Assembly: GCA_905236405.1 (NCBI GenBank)
Contig: CAJOQB010000129.1
Location: forward strand, 1 to 5,450
Direction: 5' to 3'
DNA from: an uncultured Bacteroidales bacterium
Lineage (GTDB): Bacteria > Bacteroidota > Bacteroidia > Bacteroidales > P3
DNA: 5,450 nucleotides
The notes beneath the pieces are model-generated. The model saw nothing but the letters and a program-made list of their open reading frames with translations, was not told the origin of the DNA and did no database searches. Shown in pieces: positions 1 to 5,450 of the stretch; the stretch's first letter is position 1; each line of letters opens with the position of its first letter. A program made the translations under genes and the position numbers.

Positions 1-983
1 ATACCACGCTCTTTGGCAAAGGCCATGAAAGCGTCCTGCAGGTTCTCGCGGCCTTCGGCCATAACCCAGCAGTGGTTCATGATGGAGCGGTCCTCTTTGC
101 ACTCGACTGTGCCGCGGAACATGGTGTTGCGGTCAATCTCTTCATAGAGCATGGTGCTCTTCTTGTTGTTGATCTTGTTCATCTCGGCAACGCCACCGAT
201 GGTGTTCTTAAGCCACGTGAGGGTTTCGTGCATGACGAAGATGGGGAGCACCGGGGGAGTGTTGAACATGGAGATGTTCTTGGCCTCTTCGGCGGCGTGA
301 GTGCGGTAGTCGACCATGGTGGGCAGGGGGTTCATGTACTGGCGGTCGGTAATCTTGCCAAGGATGTCTTTGCGCACAATGACGAAAGTGACACCGGCAG
401 GGCCGACGTTCTTCTGGGCGCCGCCATAGATGAGACCGTATTTGGTCACATCAACGGGACGGCTCATAATGTCGGAGCTCATATCGGCAACCAACATGGT
501 GGGGCAATTCTCGATATCGTATTTGATTTCGGTACCATAGATGGTGTTGTTGGTAGTGATGTGGAAGTAGTCGGCATCGGTGGGGATAGTGTAGTTCTTG
601 GGAATGTAGCTGTAGGTCTTGTCTTCGGAGGAAGCGACGATGTCAACCTCGCCGAACAGTTTGGCCTCCTTGGCGGCTTTCTTTGCCCAAACGCCAGTCT
701 GCAGATAAGCAGCTTTCTTGTTCAGGAAGTTGGCGGGGATGGTGAAGAACTGGGTGCTGGCACCACCACCAAGGAAGAGAACTTCGTAGGTGTCGGGGAT
801 GTTGAGGAGGTCGCGCCACAGTTGGCGGGTTTCAGCCATGCAACGTTCCCAACCGGGAGTACGGTGCGAGATTTCCATCAAACCGATACCGGTGTTGTCG
901 AAATTGCGGATAGCATTGATGGTCGATTCAATGACCTCTTTAGGCAGGGGGCAGGGACCTGCATTGAAATTATAAGCTTTCAT
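1..983 (-). CDS. serC: Phosphoserine aminotransferase SerC, 3'-truncated by window edge
   Basis: This PLP-dependent, cytoplasmic aminotransferase converts 3-phosphohydroxypyruvate plus glutamate to O-phosphoserine in serine biosynthesis; in many bacteria it also acts on the matching intermediate of pyridoxal phosphate synthesis. The translation starts MKAYNFNAGPCPLPKEV, the usual N-terminal signature. It carries EISHRTP (37-43, substrate-binding His-Arg), LGGGAST (71-77), TNNTIYGT (144-151), VADMSSDIMSRP (165-176, with the Asp that contacts the PLP ring nitrogen) and GGAQKNVGPAG (187-197), in which Lys191 should be the PLP Schiff-base lysine. NTPP (241-244) is also present. The window holds 327 complete codons; the family is usually about 355-365 residues, so roughly 30 C-terminal residues, including the expected KGHRxxGG region, lie beyond position 1. 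The ATG at 981-983 is the only start that fits the family N-terminus. No Shine-Dalgarno is visible. The identification is firm. Confidence 0.97.
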   Translation of the reverse strand, partial: MKAYNFNAGPCPLPKEVIESTINAIRNFDNTGIGLMEISHRTPGWERCMAETRQLWRDLLNIPDTYEVLFLGGGASTQFFTIPANFLNKKAAYLQTGVWAKKAAKEAKLFGEVDIVASSEDKTYSYIPKNYTIPTDADYFHITTNNTIYGTEIKYDIENCPTMLVADMSSDIMSRPVDVTKYGLIYGGAQKNVGPAGVTFVIVRKDILGKITDRQYMNPLPTMVDYRTHAAEEAKNISMFNTPPVLPIFVMHETLTWLKNTIGGVAEMNKINNKKSTMLYEEIDRNTMFRGTVECKEDRSIMNHCWVMAEGRENLQDAFMAFAKERG

Positions 984-1056
984 TTTGAATTGTATTTGAT
1001 TTTAAAACGTTTATATTTAAATTGATACAAATATTGTGCTTTGTCTTAAGAGGAAA

Positions 1057-1064
1057 CAAAGATA
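1057..1064 (-). promoter_or_regulatory. Candidate serC promoter -7 element (TATCTTTG)
   Basis: Read on the minus strand this is TATCTTTG, a full match to the Bacteroidetes -7 consensus TAnnTTTG. It lies 73 bases before the serC start, in the 102-base A/T-rich gap after the flavodoxin gene, and would give a leader of about 65-70 bases. I see no clean TTTG -33 element at the expected 19-20 base spacing. A second, weaker site (AATATTTG, 1028-1035) lies closer to the gene, with the first TTTG 21 bases upstream of it acting as a possible -33. The site also overlaps one arm of a 6-bp inverted repeat (ctttgt 1039-1044 / acaaag 1056-1061). Which site is used, if either, cannot be settled from sequence. 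Confidence 0.4.
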
Positions 1065-1085
1065 AACACTTTTTTTATATGTTAA

Positions 1086-1658
1086 CTATAATTTTAAAAA
1101 AATTCTTTCCAACCACTCGCGGACGGCTTGCTCGTCGACATAGCTCAAGAGGTGTGGCTCCTTGAAATTGGCTTTGGGTGCCGATGGCTTCAGATAGTCG
1201 ATGGTGCGACCGGCCCCGCTGCCACCTGACGTGAAAAAGGGGACAATGGTCTTCCCTTCGAGGTCGTACTCTTCGAGGAAGGTGTTGACGATGGTTGGCG
1301 CGATGCCCCACCAGATGGGGAAGCCGATGTAAATGATATCGTACTGCTCCATGTTTGCCACTTTCGATGCCACTTCGGGGCGGCTCTTCTTGTCGCTCAT
1401 CTCGATGGAGCTGCGGCTCTGTTTGTTCGTCCAGTCGAGGTCGGCGTCGGTGTAGGGCTGCAGGGGGACAATCTCGAAAAGGTCGCTGCCCGAGACTTGC
1501 GCCACCATTTGGGCAGCCTTGCGGGTGGTGCCTGTGGCCGAGAAATAGGCTACCAACGATTTGGAATCTTTGTAACTCATTTTCTTTTCGGTGTTTTGTG
1601 CGAAGAGGTTCCCACCCAACAGCAGCACGACTGTCAGGATGGAGAGAATTTGTTTCAT
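1086..1658 (-). CDS. Exported flavodoxin-family protein
   Basis: This 190-residue protein resembles the Flavodoxin_4 type. Residues 1-20 form a Sec signal peptide: Lys3, a hydrophobic stretch ILSILTVVLLLGG, then LFA before Gln21, so cleavage near Ala20 is likely and the mature protein would be periplasmic. The mature domain begins KSLVAYFSATGTTRKAA (33-49), with the FMN phosphate-binding loop SATGTTR at 40-46. It continues with YDIIYIGFPIWWGIAP (106-121), whose aromatic pair (Trp116-Trp117) belongs to a flavin-contacting loop, and TSGGSGAGRT (143-152), the third flavodoxin loop. Length is normal for the domain plus a signal. The electron donor and acceptor are unknown; family members are variously annotated as flavodoxins or quinone/FMN reductases. 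The start ATG (1656-1658) overlaps the stop of the small gene upstream by four bases (ATGA), which supports both the start choice and translational coupling. The stop is TAG, after an A/T-rich tail. Confidence 0.88.
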   Translation of the reverse strand: MKQILSILTVVLLLGGNLFAQNTEKKMSYKDSKSLVAYFSATGTTRKAAQMVAQVSGSDLFEIVPLQPYTDADLDWTNKQSRSSIEMSDKKSRPEVASKVANMEQYDIIYIGFPIWWGIAPTIVNTFLEEYDLEGKTIVPFFTSGGSGAGRTIDYLKPSAPKANFKEPHLLSYVDEQAVREWLERIFLKL

Positions 1659-1831
1659 TGTTTCTTCATTTTTGTTTTCTTAATCATTTGACCCTCTTTG
1701 TTGAAGGCACAGAGTTCCACGATGGCTGCCTCGCTCTTGTCGCAAGGGTTGCCATCGTGGTCAAAGAAATAGGCTATCGTATAGCTACCGTCGGGGTCGT
1801 TGACACGAAGCATGGTTGTTTTTTGACTCAT
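1655..1831 (-). CDS. Small unrecognised protein (58 aa), coupled to the flavodoxin gene
   Basis: I do not recognise this protein. The 58-residue frame starts MSQKTTMLRVNDPDGSYTI and ends KKTKMKKQ. It is acidic in the middle and strongly basic at the C-terminus, has two cysteines (30 and 41), no signal peptide and no membrane segment. Two turn-like motifs, DHDGNP (24-29) and NKEGQ (44-48), suggest a small beta-rich fold, faintly like a single RHS or WG-type strand-turn unit; that is only an impression. Evidence that it is real: the TGA stop overlaps the flavodoxin ATG in an ATGA junction, the residue composition is protein-like, and it fills an otherwise empty 173-base gap in front of that gene. 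Met7 (1811-1813) is an alternative start. The function is unknown; an accessory role for the flavodoxin-like protein is inferred from position alone. Confidence 0.6.
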   Translation of the reverse strand: MSQKTTMLRVNDPDGSYTIAYFFDHDGNPCDKSEAAIVELCAFNKEGQMIKKTKMKKQ

Positions 1832-1954
1832 TTGTTGTTGCGTTTTGTGCTTGGTAACGACAAAGTGGTAATAATATTGCGACGAGTGACACGGGTGGAG
1901 AATACTATCAACCCAACTTTTTCGTTATGGTGGCATTCAAGATAGAAAAGAACG
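1832..1954. promoter_or_regulatory. Divergent intergenic region expected to hold both operon promoters
   Basis: These 123 bases separate the minus-strand small-protein/flavodoxin unit from the plus-strand unit beginning at 1955, so promoters for both should lie here or just inside the flanking genes. The best plus-strand -7 candidate is taatattg (1872-1879), one mismatch from TAnnTTTG, with only a poor -33 (ttgg at 1851-1854, spacing 17). On the minus strand there is no convincing match; CCACTTTG (rc of 1860-1867) keeps only the TTTG half. Neither start codon has a Shine-Dalgarno, as is normal for Bacteroidetes. The regional assignment rests on gene orientation, not on a clear motif. Confidence 0.35.
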
Positions 1955-2194
1955 ATGAATATTGACCAATACGACATTGTCTGCATCAAGTTGTTCGAGG
2001 ACGACGAGGCATTTGAATGGGTGAGCGTCACCGACGACTCGATGGAACCGCTATATGACATCAAGACTGTCGACGGCCGTTTCTGCGAGACGGTCGACGA
2101 GGCTGTCGAGGCATTGGGCCTCTTGGGCTGGCGACTCGACCACCAGGAGGGCGAACTTTATTTTTTGTCCAAAGATTCAAACGTCAAGTCATGA
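1955..2194 (+). CDS. Small acidic protein (79 aa), weak DUF4177-like pattern
   Basis: This is a hypothetical cytoplasmic protein of 79 residues, strongly acidic, with no signal peptide or membrane segment. It opens with a strand-like YDIVCIKLF (6-14), passes through an Asp/Glu-rich middle, and ends with the helix-turn-strand VDEAVEALGLLGWRLD (47-62) followed by ELYFLSK (67-73). A helix ending in LGxxGW-x-L and then a final strand is the layout of the DUF4177 family (typically ELNELGAEGWEL then a closing strand), so a distant relationship is plausible but unproven; no function follows from it. Its TGA stop overlaps the ATG of the deaminase gene by four bases (ATGA, 2191-2194), so the two are probably translated together. 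The start ATG at 1955 is the first in frame and leaves a normal intergenic space upstream. No molecular role can be assigned. Confidence 0.75.
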   Translation: MNIDQYDIVCIKLFEDDEAFEWVSVTDDSMEPLYDIKTVDGRFCETVDEAVEALGLLGWRLDHQEGELYFLSKDSNVKS

Positions 2195-3465
2195 AGATTT
2201 TTATCCACAACGTATTGCTGGACGACCAGCGGGTTGACATCAGCATCGAGGGCAACCTCATCTCCAGTGTCGAGCCAACAAAGGAAAGCCCTGTTGTCGA
2301 TGCCGACACCACGTATATAGAAGGTGAACACATGGCGGCATTCCCGCCGTTGGTCAATGCACACACCCACAGTGCCATGACGCTCTTCCGAAGCTATGGT
2401 GTCGACCTGCCGTTGGAACGATGGCTCAATGAGAAGATTTGGCCCAACGAGGCCAATCTCGACCCCGAGATTGTCTATTGGGGTTCGCGTCTGGCTTGCA
2501 TCGAGATGATCAAGAGCGGCACCGCCTGTTTCAACGATATGTATTTCTTCCACGAGGAGACGGCACGTGCGGTCGACGAGTTGGGGATGCGGGCCATGTT
2601 GGGCTTCACCTGTTTCGACCATTTCGATCCCGCCAAAGCCGAGCAGTTGAAACACGACTTTGAGGACTATGCCCGTTTTGTCGCCGAATGGCCTTCATCG
2701 TCGTTGGTGCAGTGGGCGGTGGCGCCTCATGCGGTGTACACCGTCTCGGGACCCACGCTGCGGTGGATTGCCGACTTCGCCCGTGAGCACGGGATGCGCT
2801 ACCATATCCATGCTGCCGAAACGCAAACCGAGTGCCGCAACTCGCTTGACCAAAACGGAGCCACCCCTGTTCGGTGGTTACAGCAAAACGGTGTGTTGGG
2901 CGACAACCTCGTTGTGGCACATGGGGTGTGGCTCGACGACGACGAGATACGTATGCTTGGCGATGCCCGTTCAACAGTGGTGCACAATCCCTGCTCCAAC
3001 CTCAAGTTGGGATCGGGATATGCTTTTAAGTATAACGAATTACGTGACGCTGGAGTCAACGTGGCCTTGGGCACCGACGGTTGTTCGTCGAGCGACAATC
3101 TGGACATGATTGAGGCGATGAAGTTCATGTCGCTGCTCCAGAAAGGCTGGCGTTTGGATCCCACGTCGCTCCCTGCCGACGAGACGCTGCGTGTTGCCTC
3201 TTTGGGCGGCTATCGTGCCGTAGGACTCAACGGAGGTGTTGTTGCCCCCGGATGTTTGGCTGATTTGATGTTGGTGAACCTCGACAGTATTCCGTTTGTC
3301 CCTTGCAGCCAAAGTGTGTGCAACTTGATATACGCTGCTCACGGCGATGTGGTCGACACGATGATTGTTGATGGAAAGATCATCATGCAAAACCGTCAGG
3401 TGCCGGGCGAGGAGGAAACCATCCGCGAGGCTCGTCGTGTGGTGAAGAAACTGATAAAGGTATGA
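2191..3465 (+). CDS. mtaD: Amidohydrolase, MTA/SAH deaminase type
   Basis: This is a 424-residue cytoplasmic metal-dependent deaminase of the ATZ/TRZ (cytosine-deaminase-like) amidohydrolase group. The closest functional class I recognise is 5'-methylthioadenosine/S-adenosylhomocysteine deaminase, which turns the adenine base of these by-products into hypoxanthine. Visible motifs are the metal ligands VNAHTH (55-60, His58 and His60), VAPHAVYT (177-184, His180), HIHAAET (205-211, His207 and Glu210), VVAHGVWL (241-248, His244), HNPCSNLKLGSG (265-276) and LGTDGCSS (293-300, Asp296). DLPLERWLNEKIWP (72-85) is the substrate-side loop typical of this class. The N- and C-terminal parts (about 1-50 and 350-424) form the small beta domain, closing with VVDTMIVDGKIIM. 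Length is normal. The start is fixed by the ATGA overlap with the preceding gene. The exact substrate is inferred: aminodeoxyfutalosine, other adenosine derivatives or oxidised purines are handled by close relatives. Confidence 0.88.
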   Translation: MKIFIHNVLLDDQRVDISIEGNLISSVEPTKESPVVDADTTYIEGEHMAAFPPLVNAHTHSAMTLFRSYGVDLPLERWLNEKIWPNEANLDPEIVYWGSRLACIEMIKSGTACFNDMYFFHEETARAVDELGMRAMLGFTCFDHFDPAKAEQLKHDFEDYARFVAEWPSSSLVQWAVAPHAVYTVSGPTLRWIADFAREHGMRYHIHAAETQTECRNSLDQNGATPVRWLQQNGVLGDNLVVAHGVWLDDDEIRMLGDARSTVVHNPCSNLKLGSGYAFKYNELRDAGVNVALGTDGCSSSDNLDMIEAMKFMSLLQKGWRLDPTSLPADETLRVASLGGYRAVGLNGGVVAPGCLADLMLVNLDSIPFVPCSQSVCNLIYAAHGDVVDTMIVDGKIIMQNRQVPGEEETIREARRVVKKLIKV

Positions 3466-3486
3466 AAAACAAGCAAACTACAGGAT

Positions 3487-5106
3487 ATGAAATCACGTCT
3501 CTCTCTCTACTTTGTGGCGACAGTTCTGTTGCTGGCTTCGTGCCATCGAGGCGACCCCGCCAAAGGCAAAATGATATTTCGCTATAACGAGGTGGCGGGC
3601 ATTGCCACCCTCGACCCCGCCTTTGCCAAGGACCAGGCGTTGACTTGGGCGACATCGCAGCTCTTCAACGGGTTGGTGCGGTTGGACGAGCAGTTGGAGG
3701 TGCAACCCGCCATCGCCCACAGTTGGGAGGTGAGCCCCGACGGCAAGTGCTACACCTTCCATCTCCGCAACGATGTTACCTTCCACCGTTCGCCGCTGTT
3801 CAAGACCCCCGACTCCACCCGTCGTGTGGTGGCTTCCGACTTTGTCTATTCGCTGAATCGCATCCTCGACCCCGATGTGGCGTCGCCTGGTCGCTGGATA
3901 TTCAACGAGGTGGACAGCAACGGTTTTGCCGCTCCCGACGACAGCACTTTTACCATCCGCCTGCGGCAGCCGTTCGCCCCGTTCCTCTCGCTGCTCAGCA
4001 TGCCCTATTGCAGCGTTGTCCCTCGCGAGGTGGTGCAGCACTACGGCACCGACTTCCGCCGTCACCCTGTGGGCACAGGCCCCTTCCAGATGCAGCTGTG
4101 GAAAGAGGGGGTCAAGTTGGTGTTGCGTCGCAACCCCCACTATTTCGAGAGCGACAGCCTTGGACACCCGTTGCCCTATCTCGATGCTGTGGCGGTGACC
4201 TTCATCGTCGACAAGCAAACTGTGTTTCTCGAATTTGTCAAAGGGAACATTGATTTCATGAACTCGCTTGACGCAAGCTACAAGGACGAAATCTTGACCC
4301 GCACGGGACAACTCAAACCCAAGTATCAAGGACGTATCGTGATGGAGAGCCAGCCGTTCCTCAACACCGAGTATCTGGGCTTCCTGATGGACGGTCCCCA
4401 AAGCCCGTTGCTCGACCGTCGTGTGCGACAAGCCATCAACTACGGTTTCGACCGCCGCAAGATGATGAAATACCTCCGCAACGGCATCGGCACCCCCGGC
4501 GTCTACGGCTTCATCCCCTTGGGGTTGCCCGGCACCGACACGACGGTGCGTTACGGATTTGAATACAATCCTGCCAAAGCGCAGCAGCTGTTGGCCGAAG
4601 CGGGCTATCCCGACGGAAAAGGGCTGCCCCCCATCCAGCTGGCCACCACCAGCAGCTACCTCGACCTGTGTCGCTACATACAACAGCAACTGGCACTGAT
4701 TCATATCGATGTCAAGATTGATGTCAATCCCCCCGCTGCCCTCAGGGAGCAGATGGCACAAGGAAAGAGCAGCTGGTTCCGCGGCAGCTGGATTGCAGAC
4801 TATCCCGATGCTGAGAACTACCTCTCGCTCTTCTTCTCGCCCAACCGTGCCCCCAATGGCCCCAACTACACCCATTTCAGCAACGCCCGTTTCGACCGTC
4901 TCTATCAGCGTGCCAAAGGGGAGACCGACCCCGAGGTGCGGGCACGGCTCTATCGACAGATGGATTCGTTGGTGATGCAAGAAGCCCCCGTGGTGGTGCT
5001 CTACTACGACCAGATACTCCACTTCACCCATCCCGACGTCACCGGCGTCCGCAGCAACGCCATGAACGCCCTCGACCTTCGTTATGTCAAGGTGAAGCCC
5101 CGATAG
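3487..5106 (+). CDS. Solute-binding lipoprotein, peptide/nickel (SBP_bac_5) family
   Basis: This 539-residue extracytoplasmic binding protein belongs to the DppA/OppA-like family of ABC importers. Residues 1-18 are a lipoprotein signal peptide with lipobox LAS-Cys19, so the mature protein should be lipid-anchored on the periplasmic or outer side. Family signatures include TLDPAF (41-46), LFNGLVRLDEQLEVQPAIA (59-77), SWEVSPDGKCYTFHLR (79-94), ASDFVYSLNRILDP (116-129), HPVGTGPF (193-200), VRQAINYGFDR (313-323), AQQLLAEAGYPDGKGLP (365-381), GSWIADYPDAENYL (433-446) and the closing YQRAKGETDPEVRARLYRQMD helix region (473-493). Length and motif order are complete. It starts 21 bases after the deaminase stop and is very likely co-transcribed with it. 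No permease or ATPase gene is present in the window, so this is an orphan component here; the ligand (oligopeptide or something else) cannot be told from sequence. A 582-codon open frame on the opposite strand is a composition shadow. Confidence 0.94.
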   Translation: MKSRLSLYFVATVLLLASCHRGDPAKGKMIFRYNEVAGIATLDPAFAKDQALTWATSQLFNGLVRLDEQLEVQPAIAHSWEVSPDGKCYTFHLRNDVTFHRSPLFKTPDSTRRVVASDFVYSLNRILDPDVASPGRWIFNEVDSNGFAAPDDSTFTIRLRQPFAPFLSLLSMPYCSVVPREVVQHYGTDFRRHPVGTGPFQMQLWKEGVKLVLRRNPHYFESDSLGHPLPYLDAVAVTFIVDKQTVFLEFVKGNIDFMNSLDASYKDEILTRTGQLKPKYQGRIVMESQPFLNTEYLGFLMDGPQSPLLDRRVRQAINYGFDRRKMMKYLRNGIGTPGVYGFIPLGLPGTDTTVRYGFEYNPAKAQQLLAEAGYPDGKGLPPIQLATTSSYLDLCRYIQQQLALIHIDVKIDVNPPAALREQMAQGKSSWFRGSWIADYPDAENYLSLFFSPNRAPNGPNYTHFSNARFDRLYQRAKGETDPEVRARLYRQMDSLVMQEAPVVVLYYDQILHFTHPDVTGVRSNAMNALDLRYVKVKPR

Positions 5107-5138
5107 CGTACACCCATAGCCTTTGAGGTGCATCCTTT

Positions 5139-5226
5139 CGTCCCCCCGCCCGACGAGTGCATCCCCACAGCTATTACCATAGTCATCCGTTTCAAAGAAC
5201 GCTCGTCGTCTTGGGGGGCGATTTTT
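5139..5226 (+). terminator. G/C-rich hairpin plus T-run, likely operon terminator
   Basis: Starting 32 bases after the binding-protein stop codon, two arms pair: cccccc (5142-5147) with gggggg (5213-5218), and cgacgag (5151-5157) with ctcgtcg (5202-5208). They are separated by a small asymmetric internal loop (5148-5150 against 5209-5212) and can be extended outward by a CG pair with one bulged T. The downstream arm is followed by TTTTT at 5222-5226, as expected for intrinsic termination of the plus-strand operon. The apical loop of roughly 40 bases is unusually long for a terminator, which lowers confidence. On the minus strand there is no T-run, so it does not look bidirectional. Confidence 0.55.
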
Positions 5227-5231
5227 GCAGG

Positions 5232-5273
5232 TCAGAGTCAAGTCAGACTTATATCAGACTTACATCAGACTTA
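5232..5273. repeat. Short tandem repeat, 11-bp period (about 4 units)
   Basis: The nonamer tcagactta occurs exactly at 5243-5251, 5254-5262 and 5265-5273, that is, at strict 11-base steps. A degenerate copy, tcagagtca (two mismatches), occupies 5232-5240 in the same phase. The two bases between copies vary (ag, ta, ca). The array sits just after the terminator-like hairpin, outside any convincing gene. An 11-bp step places each unit on nearly the same face of the helix, which would suit a protein-binding array, but simple replication slippage in non-coding DNA explains it equally well. Confidence 0.7.
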
Positions 5274-5316
5274 GAAAGTCAGAGCGATAGCCTTTTGCCC
5301 TCACAAAACGACGATG

Positions 5317-5324
5317 CAAAAGTA
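5317..5324 (-). promoter_or_regulatory. Promoter-like -7 element with no recognised gene downstream
   Basis: On the minus strand this reads TACTTTTG within TTGTACTTTTGCA, a full match to the Bacteroidetes TAnnTTTG -7 consensus in a context (TTGTAnnTTTGCA) familiar from Bacteroidales intergenic DNA. The best -33 candidate is a 3-of-4 match (TTCG, spacing 21). Transcription from here would run leftward through the 11-bp repeat and the hairpin and then antisense to the binding-protein gene. No convincing minus-strand protein gene follows, so it could make a non-coding or antisense RNA, be a remnant, or be a chance match. Confidence 0.35.
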
Positions 5325-5387
5325 CAACCATCGCATTGCGGTCTACGAATGAATAACCAAAATTATGTCTTATACTGAAATAGGTTG

Positions 5388-5414
5388 ACACATTTAGGAA
5401 CAAAATAAATGTGT
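5388..5414. repeat. Perfect inverted repeat, 9-bp arms
   Basis: The arms acacattta (5388-5396) and taaatgtgt (5406-5414) are exact reverse complements around a 9-base spacer. There is no T-run after either arm and the arms are A/T-rich, so a strong terminator is unlikely. An operator for a dimeric regulator of a gene beyond the right edge is possible. The rest of 5274-5450 is A/T-rich and holds no coding sequence I can support. Confidence 0.5.
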
Positions 5415-5450
5415 TAAAGTATGAGATATTTAAGAAAACAAACACCGAAA

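Noticed and set aside
72..1025. 317-codon open frame on the plus strand
   Set aside because: It is antisense to serC, which matches its family along its whole length. The plus-strand product has no recognisable motif and shadow-like composition.
1355..1945. 196-codon plus-strand open frame
   Set aside because: It is antisense to the flavodoxin and the 58-residue gene, and has Arg/Ser/Cys-rich low-quality composition.
1828..2064. 78-codon minus-strand frame that also ends in an ATGA overlap with the 58-residue gene
   Set aside because: Half of it is the complement of the 79-residue plus-strand gene (the poly-Ser/Asn run mirrors the Asp/Glu codons) and the rest covers the divergent promoter region. 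The ATGA overlap is probably chance.
2158..2655. 165-codon minus-strand frame
   Set aside because: It is the shadow of the N-terminal part of the deaminase, with no family resemblance.
3462..3486. ATG overlapping the deaminase stop (3462-3464) as a start for the binding protein
   Set aside because: It is out of frame with the lipoprotein. The ATG at 3487 gives a textbook signal peptide with lipobox at the right distance.
3493..5241. 582-codon open frame on the minus strand
   Set aside because: It lies exactly opposite the well-supported binding-protein gene. Its translation is rich in His, Val, Gly and Glu with no recognisable domain, as expected from the complement of G/C-rich third positions.
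5116..5295. Direct repeat atagccttt (5116-5124 and 5287-5295) flanking the hairpin and 11-bp array
   Set aside because: Nine bases is too short to argue for target-site duplication or an attachment site, and no mobile-element gene lies between the copies.
5157..5445. Short frames in the right-hand region (73 codons plus strand, 61 codons minus strand)
   Set aside because: They run through the hairpin, the tandem repeat and A/T-rich DNA, giving low-complexity products (repeated Ser/Leu/Thr or Phe/Ile/Asn) without motifs or good start context.

Overview
The window looks like chromosomal DNA from a member of the Bacteroidales (phylum Bacteroidetes/Bacteroidota). No start codon has a clear Shine-Dalgarno sequence. 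Intergenic spacers are A/T-rich while coding sequence is G/C-rich at third positions. At least two sites resemble the phylum's TAnnTTTG -7 promoter element, and the proteins (SerC with an AQKN lysine motif, an exported flavodoxin, a solute-binding lipoprotein with an LASC lipobox) fit that group. This is a judgement from sequence style; I cannot name a genus.

Layout. (1) Positions 1-983, minus strand: serC, phosphoserine aminotransferase of serine and pyridoxine biosynthesis, missing its C-terminal end at the window edge. (2) Positions 984-1085: A/T-rich leader with a candidate serC promoter. (3) Positions 1086-1831, minus strand: a two-gene unit made of an unrecognised 58-residue protein and an exported flavodoxin-like protein, joined by a 4-base ATGA stop/start overlap. 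(4) Positions 1832-1954: a 123-base divergent intergenic region. (5) Positions 1955-5106, plus strand: a three-gene unit made of a 79-residue protein with a weak DUF4177-like pattern, an amidohydrolase of the methylthioadenosine/S-adenosylhomocysteine deaminase type (joined to the first by another ATGA overlap), and, 21 bases on, a peptide/nickel-type (SBP_bac_5) solute-binding lipoprotein. (6) Positions 5107-5450: no convincing gene, but a G/C-rich hairpin with a T-run (likely the operon terminator), a short 11-bp tandem repeat, a minus-strand promoter-like element with no recognised gene in front of it, and a 9-bp-arm palindrome near the edge.

How it may work together. The plus-strand unit couples a predicted cytoplasmic purine-nucleoside-type deaminase with a surface or periplasmic binding lipoprotein. 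No permease or ATPase is visible, so any link between salvage and uptake is inference. The minus-strand side combines amino-acid biosynthesis with a small exported redox-type module. I found no mobile element, CRISPR array, tRNA or rRNA, and nothing that amounts to a clearly new system. The most unusual items are the small translationally coupled proteins and the structured, gene-free right end.
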